Below are positions 56,701-63,471 of a stretch of DNA of 64,000 bases, piece by piece. A model generated the notes under the pieces. The model made no database searches and was not told the origin of the DNA. It was given only the letters and a program-made list of their open reading frames with translations. The stretch is from Mycolicibacterium gilvum (lineage in GTDB: Bacteria > Actinomycetota > Actinomycetes > Mycobacteriales > Mycobacteriaceae): positions 434,001 to 498,000 of the forward strand of contig NZ_UGQM01000001.1 in the NCBI RefSeq assembly GCF_900454025.1, written 5' to 3'. The translations under genes were made by a program, and so were the position numbers. How positions within the stretch are numbered: the first letter of the stretch is position 1; every line of letters begins with the position of its first letter.

Positions 56701-56904
56701 CAGCAGGCGCGTTTGCCCGAAGACCTCTTCGAACTGCGTGGTGATGCGCTTCTGGAGGTGGTCCTTGCGGTTGTTGCCCTCGCTCAGCGGTTGCCCGGAG
56801 CGGATCAGCTTGGTCAGCCACAGCACTCGCTTGGCGGCGAACACCCCGACGACGGCGAGCATCAGAACCCCGGCAATGATCCTGATCAGCATCTGCGTTT
56901 CCAC
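53734..56904 (-). CDS. etfD: EtfD, membrane iron-sulfur oxidoreductase for electron-transfer flavoprotein
   Basis: The 1056-residue protein has about six N-terminal membrane helices (about 5-270), then an iron-sulfur module with CTECGRCQSQCPAW and CTTCGACVEQCPVD (two [4Fe-4S] clusters). Two CCG-type domains follow (YLFWVGCAGAYEDRAKK and CCGAGGARMWMEE). EtfD of mycobacteria (Rv0338c) reoxidises ETF during fatty-acid beta-oxidation and passes electrons to the menaquinone pool. The C-terminal ~275 residues are an expanded disordered tail with six GLGIAGGAKRPGAKK-type repeats, so this form is much longer than my recalled 882. The start is GTG 56904. Confidence 0.9.
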   Translation of the reverse strand: METQMLIRIIAGVLMLAVVGVFAAKRVLWLTKLIRSGQPLSEGNNRKDHLQKRITTQFEEVFGQTRLLRWSIPGIAHFFTMWGFFVLATVYLEAFGLLVDHDFHIPLIGRWDALGFLQDFFAVAVLLGIITFAIIRIVREPKKHGRDSRFYGSHTGGAWLILFMIFNVIWTYALVRGAAAVVGNLPYGNGAFFSQFMGWIMRPLGHTANEWIETIALLAHIAIMLVFLLIVLHSKHLHIGLAPINVTFKRLPNGLGPLLPVESKGELVDFEDPAEDAVLGRGKIEDFTWKGYLDFTTCTECGRCQSQCPAWNTGKPLSPKLVIMNLRDHMFAKAPYFLDGKESPLENTPEGGLGEELRGEKHSEKHSHEHVPESGFERIPADSPLQATRPLVGTLEEGGVIDPDVLWSCTTCGACVEQCPVDIEHIDHIVDMRRYQVMMESEFPGELGVLFKNLETKGNPWGQNSKDRTNWIDEVDFDVPVFGKDVDSFEGYEYLFWVGCAGAYEDRAKKTTKAVAELLSAAGVKYLVLGEGETCNGDSARRSGNEFLFQQLAAQNVETLNDLFSGIERVDRKVVVTCPHCFNTLGREYPQVGGNYTVLHHTQLLNRLVRDKKLVPVKSTDGSPNGQDITYHDPCYLGRHNKEYSAPRELIGASGAKLTEMPRHADRGLCCGAGGARMWMEEHIGKRVNTERTEEAIDTGASAIATGCPFCRVMMTDGVDDVSATRDIEKVEVLDVAQLLLGSLDKSTFTLPEKGTAAKESEERAARIAAEAPAEVEAEEPEAAPAEEAAPAEAKAGTATETKPVTGLGVAGGAKRPGAKKTAAAPAEDKPAAAAAPAKGLGIAGGAKRPGAKKAAPAAEAAPAADAPAKAEPEVKGLGIAGGAKRPGAKKAAPAVEAAPAADAPAKAEPEAKGLGIAGGAKRPGAKKASGTVVQPPNVDPDKAEAGTESAGTADSDRGLDDAPKPEPEVKGLGIAAGARRPGAKKKAPAAAPDSAPAAAPEPEPAEPEAAAPESAPATPSSNGSDGSKGDDRVVGDEAPVKGLGIAKGARRPGKR
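53737..54497 (-). repeat. Six lysine-rich tandem repeats in the EtfD tail
   Basis: Six units of GLGIAGGAKRPGAKK, or a close variant, occur at spacings of about 35-70 residues near the C-terminus, separated by Ala/Glu/Pro linkers. Adjacent units at about 54126-54240 and 54241-54355 are nearly identical at DNA level (for example GGCGCCGGGACGC). This suggests recent tandem duplication. The last unit forms the C-terminus. Confidence 0.85.
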
Positions 56905-56923
56905 GCGGGCCTCCGGTTTTCGT

Positions 56924-56964
56924 GTTACCCGTGGGTAACTTAGAGTAGGTTACTGGCGAGTAAC
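56924..56964 (-). promoter_or_regulatory. Twin GTTAC palindromes upstream of etfD
   Basis: GTTACCC-GT-GGGTAAC (56924-56939) is a perfect palindrome. GTTACT-GGCG-AGTAAC (56949-56964) is a perfect repeat with a 4-base spacer. Their centres are 25 bases apart, and the nearest arm is 20 bases upstream of the etfD GTG start. Two tandem sites so placed point to a dimeric repressor, typically TetR-type, controlling etfD. Confidence 0.75.
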
Positions 56965-57045
56965 TTCAGCTCGGTGCCTGCTCATAGTTACATCAGCCGG
57001 ATAATCAGCGCTACGAAGGCTGACCTAACTAGTTGGGCGGGCCGG

Positions 57046-59547
57046 TCAGCGCGAGGCCGGGGTGTCGAGTGCGGCCCGCAGCATCGACAGCATCTCCGAC
57101 CGCGATTCCGCGCCGAGACGACGCCGGATCCGGGCGACGTGGTGCTCGACGGTCTTTGCCGAGATGAACAGTTGCGACCCGATCTCGCGATAGGGCAGGC
57201 CCTGGAGCAGCAGCTCGGCGACTTCGCGTTCGCGTTCCGACAACTGCGTCGACGACACCCGCTGGGGCACCGCCGGCGGGGGCGCGACCGTGTCGGTCGC
57301 GGACGAGGGGACGGACGCATCGGAGACGGCGACCGTGGCCTTCAGATCCCGGGCGAGCTGCAGCATCGCCTGGGCTGCCCGGGAGTCGGTGGTCTGCAGC
57401 GCCGCCTGACCGGCGAGCCGGGTGGCGTCCCAGGTGTGGCCGTGCAGCGCCAGACCGCGAGCCGCAGCCGTGACCTCGGCGACGTCGACGCGGTCGGCGA
57501 GTACCCGCAGCCAGGTCCGACCGGCCGCTGCCAGGGCCTTCGCGAACTGCGCGTGCGGGGCTGCCGCGGTCAGCGCCGCGCCGTGAGGCGCGACCGCATC
57601 CGGGGAGTTCGCAAGGATGCCCGCGTGCACCCCGGCCCAGTGCAGGGGTATCGACCACAACAGCGGATCGCCCAACGCCGCCAGCAGTCCGAACACCTCG
57701 TCCAGCGAGTGGCGCACCTGGTCGACCTGACGCAGCCGCGACGCGGCGATCCACAGCTCACCGAGCGGGAGGACGGTGAACAGGTCGGCCGAACTCTCCG
57801 CGAGCACGTCCATCGCCGAACGCCAGTGCATCTGCATCGCGCCGGTGTCACCGCTGCGCCGTGCGATCCCGGTGTGCAGCGCCGCCGCCCACAACGCGTC
57901 CCGTCGGTGCAGGCGCGGGTCGCCGTCAGCCGGGATGGCCGCCGCCGCGGCCGCCAACTGCCCGTCCTGCATGTACGCCCAGCCCTGAAGCAGACGGTGC
58001 CGGGATGTGACGAAGGTCGCGTCGGCGCGATCGGGACGGCTGTCGGCGAGGACGGCGCGGCCGATCACGCTGCGGGCCCGCACCGGATCGCCGCCGTGCA
58101 GCGCGGCCAGTGTCACCAGCGCGGCGGGGGTGTCGGGCAGAACGCCGTGCACCGCATCCACCGCGATCGCCTGACTCAACCGCGCGATCGCGGCGGGGTA
58201 GGGCTGATCGAGGGTCATGACCAGGCCCTCGGTGATGGCCCGTGCCGAGCGTGCGACGGAGGTCGGCGGACCCGACGGCGGGCCCTGCGCGGTCGACCTG
58301 ACCGCGGCGGCGTCGCCGACGGCCAGCGCGGCGATGGTCTCGGCCGCCCCGACGACGGCGTCCGGTGCCGGACCCAGCCACGCGAAGAGGTCCGCTGCCT
58401 GCCGCGCGGCGCCGTCGTGCAGCGCGATGCTCGCCGCGATGCGCACGGCGGCGGCGCGCTCGTCGGGGTCCTGCGAGGTCAGCAGATCATCGGCGAGCCG
58501 GCCTGCCGTCACGCAGTCCCCGGTGAGCACGAGCGCGTCGGCGAGGGCCGGTCGCACCGCGGTGGTGCCGGCGTCGGTCGCGGCGCGGTACAGCCGCGCG
58601 GCGCGCGCAGGACGGTCGGGGACGCGCGCGGCGAAACCGGTGAGTGTGGTCGCCAGCCGATCGTCCCGGACGCCGTGGTCGGCGATGCGCAACGCGAGGT
58701 CGGCGGTCAGCGTGCACAGCGCCAGCTGCGAATCGAGCACCGCCATCTCGACGTCGTGATGCCTTGCCGCACCGACGATCTGGGCGATCCCGTCGTGCAC
58801 CGCGGCGAGGAACTGCGATGTGTGTGCAGGATCGATCAGCGCGGTCGCGCGGGCCGAGTCCACCGCGGCGACCGCCTCGTCCGCCGGTGTCCGCAACGCG
58901 GCGGCGACATCGTCGGGTCCCAGACCGGGGCTCAGCGTCATCACGAGCAGTGTGTCGAGCAGGTGCCCGTCGAGCCGGGCGAGCCGCTCGATCAGCGCGA
59001 AGTGGGCGGCCTGGCGCGCGGACTGTGCGCCGTCGGGGATCGCCGACAGGGCCGCCGACACCAGGAACGGGAAGCCGCCCGTCACCGAGACCAGCAGCCG
59101 GGTCAGCTCGGGCACGACCGATGCGCCCAGTGCCGACGTCGCCGCCTCCTGCACCTGCGCCGCCGTCAGTGGGCGCAGCGCGACCTCGGGGTTCTCGCGC
59201 GCCAGCACGGTCATCAGGACCTGCAGGCGAGACCGGTGCATCAGCGCCTGCGTCGCGATCACCACGGTGGACGCCGGGTCGCCCGCCAGGTCGGTGAGAC
59301 GGTCGAGGTCGTCGTCGCCGAGCAGATGGGCGTCGTCGACGACGAGCGCGTACCCGGCCCCGTCGCCGGGGGTCCCTGCGTCGGGTGGTCGGGAGAGGAC
59401 CTGACGACCCGCGGACCGGAACGTGGTGCGCATCGCCGCCAGCAGCGTCGTCTTCCCGGTGCCGATACCCCCGGTCACCAGTGACTTGGTTGCCGCGCGC
59501 GGATCGGCGTCGACGGCTGCGATCGCCTCGCGGGCGGCCGGCAACAC
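57046..59547 (-). CDS. iniR: IniR, LuxR-type regulator with P-loop sensor domain
   Basis: The 833-residue regulator resembles MalT/LAL-type proteins. An N-terminal P-loop ATPase (VTGGIGTGKTTLLAAM, about 25-40) includes VVDDAHLLGDDDLD. A long helical/TPR-like middle follows. The C-terminal LuxR HTH reads LSEREREVAELLLQGLPYREI with FISAKTVEHHVARIRRRL. The length fits Rv0339c (IniR, about 832 residues). IniR activates iniBAC in response to cell-wall stress. The GTG start 59547 is 3 bases after the Hsp70-like stop on the same strand, so the two are co-transcribed. Confidence 0.88.
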   Translation of the reverse strand: MLPAAREAIAAVDADPRAATKSLVTGGIGTGKTTLLAAMRTTFRSAGRQVLSRPPDAGTPGDGAGYALVVDDAHLLGDDDLDRLTDLAGDPASTVVIATQALMHRSRLQVLMTVLARENPEVALRPLTAAQVQEAATSALGASVVPELTRLLVSVTGGFPFLVSAALSAIPDGAQSARQAAHFALIERLARLDGHLLDTLLVMTLSPGLGPDDVAAALRTPADEAVAAVDSARATALIDPAHTSQFLAAVHDGIAQIVGAARHHDVEMAVLDSQLALCTLTADLALRIADHGVRDDRLATTLTGFAARVPDRPARAARLYRAATDAGTTAVRPALADALVLTGDCVTAGRLADDLLTSQDPDERAAAVRIAASIALHDGAARQAADLFAWLGPAPDAVVGAAETIAALAVGDAAAVRSTAQGPPSGPPTSVARSARAITEGLVMTLDQPYPAAIARLSQAIAVDAVHGVLPDTPAALVTLAALHGGDPVRARSVIGRAVLADSRPDRADATFVTSRHRLLQGWAYMQDGQLAAAAAAIPADGDPRLHRRDALWAAALHTGIARRSGDTGAMQMHWRSAMDVLAESSADLFTVLPLGELWIAASRLRQVDQVRHSLDEVFGLLAALGDPLLWSIPLHWAGVHAGILANSPDAVAPHGAALTAAAPHAQFAKALAAAGRTWLRVLADRVDVAEVTAAARGLALHGHTWDATRLAGQAALQTTDSRAAQAMLQLARDLKATVAVSDASVPSSATDTVAPPPAVPQRVSSTQLSEREREVAELLLQGLPYREIGSQLFISAKTVEHHVARIRRRLGAESRSEMLSMLRAALDTPASR

Positions 59548-59550
59548 AGG

Positions 59551-61374
59551 TCAGGCGCCGCCGTCCGGAATGACCGTCGTGACGATCGGGTCCGGCGGAT
59601 CGACCGTCGGAGGCGGTTCCTCCGTCGTCGGCGGGGGCGGTGCCTGGGTGGTGGTCGGCGGCGGTGTCGTGGTCGGTGGCGCCGTGGTGGTCCGCGTGGT
59701 CGTGGTCGTCGGCGCCGTGGTGGTGGTGGTCGTGGTGGTCGTCGTCGTGGTCGTCGTGGTCGTGGTCGACGAGGACGGCGTCGTGGTGGTGGTCGACGAG
59801 GTCGACGACGGCGGCGGAGGCGGCGGCTGACTGACCGTGGTGGTCGCCACGCCGTCGGGCCCGATCGTCACCGTGGTCACCGGGGGCGGGAGCTCTACCG
59901 GGGTGGTGTCCGAAGGTGCTGTGGTGCTTGCGGTTTCGGTGACCGTCGTCGATCCTTCCGACGAGGTCAGCGTCACCGCCAGACCACCCACCGCCAGCAG
60001 CGCGGCCGCGGCGGCGAGCCCGAACAGCACCGGCGGCCGCTTGTACCAGGGCAGTGGTGGCAGGTCGTCGGAGTAACCGTCGTCGCCCGGCGCGAACGCG
60101 ACCGGAGGGCGGGCGCCGGTCGCGGCGTCGCCGTATCCCGCCGGTGAGGTGTAGTCGGCGCCGGTGTAGGGCAACGGATCCTGGACGCCGTCGTCGTCCT
60201 GGGACCACGCGAGCGCGCCGCCGGCGACGGGTGGGGCCGCGGGTCCCAGCGCGGTGGGTGCGTCGACGGCCGGGCCCATCGCGGTCGGTACGTCGGCCGC
60301 GGCGGCCATGCCGGTCGGCGCCATGCCCGTCGGGGCGTCGGCGTCCAGCGTCTGGTTCGCGATCAGCGCGGCGCCGGCGCCGATGTTGAGCAGGGCCTGC
60401 GGTGTGGTGACCACCGGCGCGCGCAGACGTTCGGACAGCCGCTGGGTCACCAGCGGTATGGCGGCACCGCCACCCACGGTGGCGATCGCCGAGATGTTCT
60501 CTGTCGCAACGCCATTGCGCGTCAGCGTGTCGTCGATGAGGCTGAGCAACCCGTCGAGCGGACCGGCGATCATCTGCTCCAGCTCGGGGCGGGTCACCCG
60601 GACCTCGGAGCGGAAGCCCGGCAGGTCGACCGGGACGGCGGTGGCGGTCTCGGAGGACAGCCTCTCTTTCGCGGCGCGGCACTCCTCGCGCAGTCGCATC
60701 AGCGGACCGACCGCGGCGGTTCCCGCGGTGTCGGCCTGGTCGGTGTCGGCGACCCCGGCGAGCACATGGTCGAGCAGGGCACGGTCGATGCCGTCGCCGG
60801 AGAACTCCGGATATCGGACCGTCTGACCGACGACGACGAGGTTCGCGCCCGCGTCGGCCAGGGTCACGCTGGAACCGCCGCCGCCGAGATCGACGAGGAC
60901 GACGACGCCGCTGCCGGGCAGTCCCGGAGAGACGCGCAGTGACGCCAGTGCCGCGGTCGAATCCGGGATCAGCGTGGCGGGCACCCCGCCGGGGGACAGG
61001 CTTGGCACGGTCCGCAGCGCACCGCGCAGCGCACCCACCGTGCCCGGGCCCCAGTGCGAGGGCACGGCGATCGCGACCGGGGAGCCACCGTCCACCAGTC
61101 GCGCCATCGCGTCGAGCGCGGCGGCCAGCACCTGTTCACCGCGATGGGCGCTGCCGTCCTCGGCGATCAGCGGCACCGGGTCGCCGACCCTGTCGACGAA
61201 GCCCGTCAGAACCACGCCGGACGGGTTGTTGCCCGCGTTCTCCTCGGGGGTGCCGACCTGAGGGGCCTGGCCGGCGACGAGGGTGAGAATGGCGCGGCGG
61301 GTCACAGGTGGACGGCCCACCCGGGCCGCCACCAGGTTTGTCGTGCCGATCGACAACCCGAGGGGTTCGGTCAT
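59551..61374 (-). CDS. Second Hsp70/actin-like ATPase-domain membrane protein with Thr-rich tail
   Basis: This 607-residue paralogue of the gene at 20374 has an N-terminal Hsp70-type nucleotide-binding domain (about 1-335). Its phosphate-1-like LGLSIGTTNLVAARVG has Ser in place of the catalytic Asp, and phosphate-2 is VVLVDLGGGGSSVT. The adenosine motif IATVGGGAAIPLV is present. One membrane helix lies at about 440-460, with a tail of Pro, Thr and Val-poor repeats. The start at ATG 61374 gives MTEPLGLSIGTTN. It is immediately upstream of iniR (3-base gap) and divergent from the IniB-like gene, so a role in the ini stress response is inferred. Confidence 0.84.
   Translation of the reverse strand: MTEPLGLSIGTTNLVAARVGRPPVTRRAILTLVAGQAPQVGTPEENAGNNPSGVVLTGFVDRVGDPVPLIAEDGSAHRGEQVLAAALDAMARLVDGGSPVAIAVPSHWGPGTVGALRGALRTVPSLSPGGVPATLIPDSTAALASLRVSPGLPGSGVVVLVDLGGGGSSVTLADAGANLVVVGQTVRYPEFSGDGIDRALLDHVLAGVADTDQADTAGTAAVGPLMRLREECRAAKERLSSETATAVPVDLPGFRSEVRVTRPELEQMIAGPLDGLLSLIDDTLTRNGVATENISAIATVGGGAAIPLVTQRLSERLRAPVVTTPQALLNIGAGAALIANQTLDADAPTGMAPTGMAAAADVPTAMGPAVDAPTALGPAAPPVAGGALAWSQDDDGVQDPLPYTGADYTSPAGYGDAATGARPPVAFAPGDDGYSDDLPPLPWYKRPPVLFGLAAAAALLAVGGLAVTLTSSEGSTTVTETASTTAPSDTTPVELPPPVTTVTIGPDGVATTTVSQPPPPPPSSTSSTTTTTPSSSTTTTTTTTTTTTTTTTTAPTTTTTRTTTAPPTTTPPPTTTQAPPPPTTEEPPPTVDPPDPIVTTVIPDGGA
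59640..59800 (-). repeat. ACC/ACG Thr-rich low-complexity tract
   Basis: This is the Thr/Pro tail of the second Hsp70-like gene, seen on the plus strand as long GTGGTGGTCGTGG-type runs. Like its counterpart at 21893 it is almost a pure Thr-codon array and is prone to length change. Confidence 0.82.
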
Positions 61375-61457
61375 GCTGCGGCGCCTCTCCTGTCTGGACC
61401 GTGCACCACCATAACCGCTCGCCGACACCCGGCGGTGGACGTTCCCCTAGTGTGGCG

Positions 61458-61467
61458 AATCCCCTAA
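61458..61467 (+). promoter_or_regulatory. AATCCCCTAA motif in the divergent iniR/iniB-like promoter region
   Basis: AATCCCCTAA at 61458-61467 recurs identically at 62208-62217 before iniB. It is flanked by further CCCCTA occurrences (61444-61449 and 61477-61482). The divergent gap (61375-61577) sits between the Hsp70-like/iniR unit and the IniB-domain gene. A repeated motif here is a candidate site for IniR or another co-regulator; this is inference. Confidence 0.55.
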
Positions 61468-61577
61468 CGGGCCTGCCCCTAACGCCCGAAGCGGCAGCGC
61501 GGGGTGTGCACCGATCCGGTCGACGGTCGACCGCACCTACCATCGAGGACACGTGAGCCCGGGGGAAGGAGACGGTC

Positions 61578-62093
61578 GTGGCGAACTCGCTACTCGATTT
61601 CGTGATGGCGTTGGTGCGCGACCCCGATGCCGCGGCCCGCTATGCCGCGGATCCGGCCCAGGCGATCGCTGATGCGGACTTGGGCAGTGTGACCAGCACG
61701 GATGTGCAGAACTTGATCCCTGTCGTCGCGGAGTCACTGTCCATGTCGGTCCCTGCCCACGGCCTCGACGCCTTCGGCGCCGAACCGCAGGCCAATGTGT
61801 GGGCAACCGGTGCCGCGACCGCGGCCTTCGACGCGTTCGACGTTCAGGTGCCCGCCACGGTCGTCGCGGATTCCACCCCGTTCGCGCCTGCCGTCGTCGA
61901 GGACATCGAGCCCGAGGGGGCGGTGCCGACGGCCCTCGATCTGGTGGAGCCGGCGGTATCGGTGCAGATGGACGACCCTGCCGTGCTCGACGATGTCCCA
62001 TCGACCGGGGTCGGCCTCGGGGCGGAATGGGATACGCACCTCGTCGATACCGACCCCGGGGATCTGCCGTCCTCGTTCGACCTCTTCGACTGA
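61578..62093 (+). CDS. IniB_N-domain protein (Rv0340-like)
   Basis: The 171-residue protein begins at GTG 61578 with the ribosome site GAAGGA. Its first 50 residues (LLDFVMALVRDPDAAARY, then ADPAQAIADADLGSVTSTDVQNL) share the IniB_N layout of iniB's own LIDFILDLFRSPAAAQSF. The C-terminus is acidic with no repeats. There is no signal peptide. Position between iniR and iniB matches Rv0340. It is followed by a strong terminator and separated from iniB by its own promoter. Confidence 0.8.
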   Translation: MANSLLDFVMALVRDPDAAARYAADPAQAIADADLGSVTSTDVQNLIPVVAESLSMSVPAHGLDAFGAEPQANVWATGAATAAFDAFDVQVPATVVADSTPFAPAVVEDIEPEGAVPTALDLVEPAVSVQMDDPAVLDDVPSTGVGLGAEWDTHLVDTDPGDLPSSFDLFD

Positions 62094-62109
62094 CCCCTCT
62101 CTACTCCGA

Positions 62110-62141
62110 GACCCGCACGGATCCTGTGATCCGTGCGGGTC
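62110..62141 (+). terminator. Strong intrinsic terminator after the IniB_N-domain gene
   Basis: GACCCGCACGGATC (62110-62123) pairs perfectly over 14 bp with GATCCGTGCGGGTC (62128-62141) around a 4-base loop, followed by TTTGTCGTTT. It is 16 bases past the stop, so it ends this transcript before iniB and implies separate promoters for the two IniB_N genes. Confidence 0.93.
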
Positions 62142-62207
62142 TTTGTCGTTTCTGTGGTTCTGGCCTGCGCCAATGGAGGGCCGTGGGGATCCCCCGATGT
62201 ATCCCCC

Positions 62208-62223
62208 AATCCCCTAATAGGGG
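62208..62223 (+). promoter_or_regulatory. AATCCCCTAA motif and CCCCTA-A-TAGGGG palindrome before iniB
   Basis: AATCCCCTAA (62208-62217) is identical to the copy at 61458. It runs into a perfect palindrome CCCCTA-A-TAGGGG (62211-62223) about 130 bases before the iniB ATG. Nearby runs of ATCCCCC (62189-62207) repeat part of it. This is a candidate operator for IniR or a second regulator; in M. tuberculosis, iniBAC is controlled by IniR and Lsr2. Confidence 0.6.
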
Positions 62224-62354
62224 CGCCCCCGCAGCCCTAGTGGGCCGTGCTGGGGATTGGGCACGAGCCCCGTTTCCGGCACGTGCCAGGCTCCATACAT
62301 TGGTTCCCAGACGCCGGGAGGAACCGGCGAGACACACCCAGAAAGGGGACTCTC

Positions 62355-63371
62355 ATGAACACTCTCATCGACTTCATCCTCGACCTCTTCCGCAGCCCGG
62401 CCGCGGCCCAGTCCTTCGTCATCGACCCCGACGGCGCACTGCGCGACGCCGGCCTGCCGAACGTGACCGCCGCCCAGCTCGCGTCGGTGGCCGCGACGGC
62501 CGCACCGGCCGGCTACGCCCTCGGCGGCGGCGACCCGATCGTCGGCCTGCAGCGCGCGGTCGCCGACCATCACCAGCTCGCGTCGAACTTCGCGTCGCCG
62601 TTCTCGCCGCAGACGTCCTACGCACCCACCTTCGCTCCGGAAACCACCACCGACCTGCTCAGCGGAAACAACGTCCCGGTGGCCAGCCCGGTGCAGGACG
62701 CCGGCGCGAACGCCCAGAACGGTGCGTTCAACCTCGGCTTCGGCGACATCACCTTCGGTGACAAGACCAGCAACACCGCCACCGACGGCGGCGTCGTGGT
62801 CGACGGCGACAACGACGGCGACATCGTCAGCGGCGACGGCGCGGTCCTCGGGGACGGCAACACCATGAACAACGGTGACATCCTGGCCGGCTCGGGCTCC
62901 AACGTCGTGGTCGGCAAGGACAACGAGGTCGAGGACAACTCGAAGACCGCCGGCGGCGACCTGATCGCCGACAACGACGCCCCGGTGCTCAACGACGTCG
63001 ACACCAGCGGTGGCAACGGTGGCGGCGCCGACGGCGGCGGCAGCCTGATCGGCATCGGTTCCGGCACCGCGGTCGGCGGTTCCGGCGGCAACGGCGGCGG
63101 CATCATCATCACCGACACCGACGTCAACAGCGGCACCCAGGTCGACGGTGACTACGGCAGCGGCAACGTCGAAGACAACAGCACCAACACCTCGGTGCAG
63201 ACCGACATCGCGACCTCGACCGAGAGCTCGATCGAGGACAACTCCTCGACCTACGAGTCCAACATCGGGTCGGGCAACGACACCAGCACGGACTTGTTCT
63301 CCGACAACGTCACCGGTATCGACACCGATCTGGCGTCGAACAACGACACGACGCTGGTGGACGCGTTCTGA
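62355..63371 (+). CDS. iniB: IniB, isoniazid-inducible Gly/Asn/Asp-rich protein
   Basis: The 338-residue protein starts at ATG 62355 with a good GAAAGGGG ribosome site. The N-terminus MNTLIDFILDLFRSPAAAQS is the IniB_N domain (about 1-65), followed by a long Gly/Asn/Asp/Ser-rich repetitive region. Examples are VVDGDNDGDIVSGDGAV and GDLIADNDAPV, with VEDNSTN-type repeats near the C-terminus. iniB is the first gene of the cell-wall-stress iniBAC operon, and its biochemical function is unknown. A terminator-like stem lies between it and iniA. Confidence 0.92.
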   Translation: MNTLIDFILDLFRSPAAAQSFVIDPDGALRDAGLPNVTAAQLASVAATAAPAGYALGGGDPIVGLQRAVADHHQLASNFASPFSPQTSYAPTFAPETTTDLLSGNNVPVASPVQDAGANAQNGAFNLGFGDITFGDKTSNTATDGGVVVDGDNDGDIVSGDGAVLGDGNTMNNGDILAGSGSNVVVGKDNEVEDNSKTAGGDLIADNDAPVLNDVDTSGGNGGGADGGGSLIGIGSGTAVGGSGGNGGGIIITDTDVNSGTQVDGDYGSGNVEDNSTNTSVQTDIATSTESSIEDNSSTYESNIGSGNDTSTDLFSDNVTGIDTDLASNNDTTLVDAF

Positions 63372-63387
63372 TCTGTTGACCAGGCTG

Positions 63388-63418
63388 CCGGCGGGGACCG
63401 AACGATGGTCCCCGCCGG
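63388..63418 (+). terminator. Terminator/attenuator stem between iniB and iniA
   Basis: CCGGCGGGGACC (63388-63399) pairs perfectly with GGTCCCCGCCGG (63407-63418) over 12 bp with a 7-base loop, followed by TTTGTCC. It is 17 bases after iniB and 53 bases before the iniA ATG, so it could reduce read-through from iniB to iniA within an operon. Confidence 0.8.
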
Positions 63419-63471
63419 TTTGTCCGCCTACCGTGAGACAGCGCAGCACACGCCCGCCTGAGTAGGGAGCC

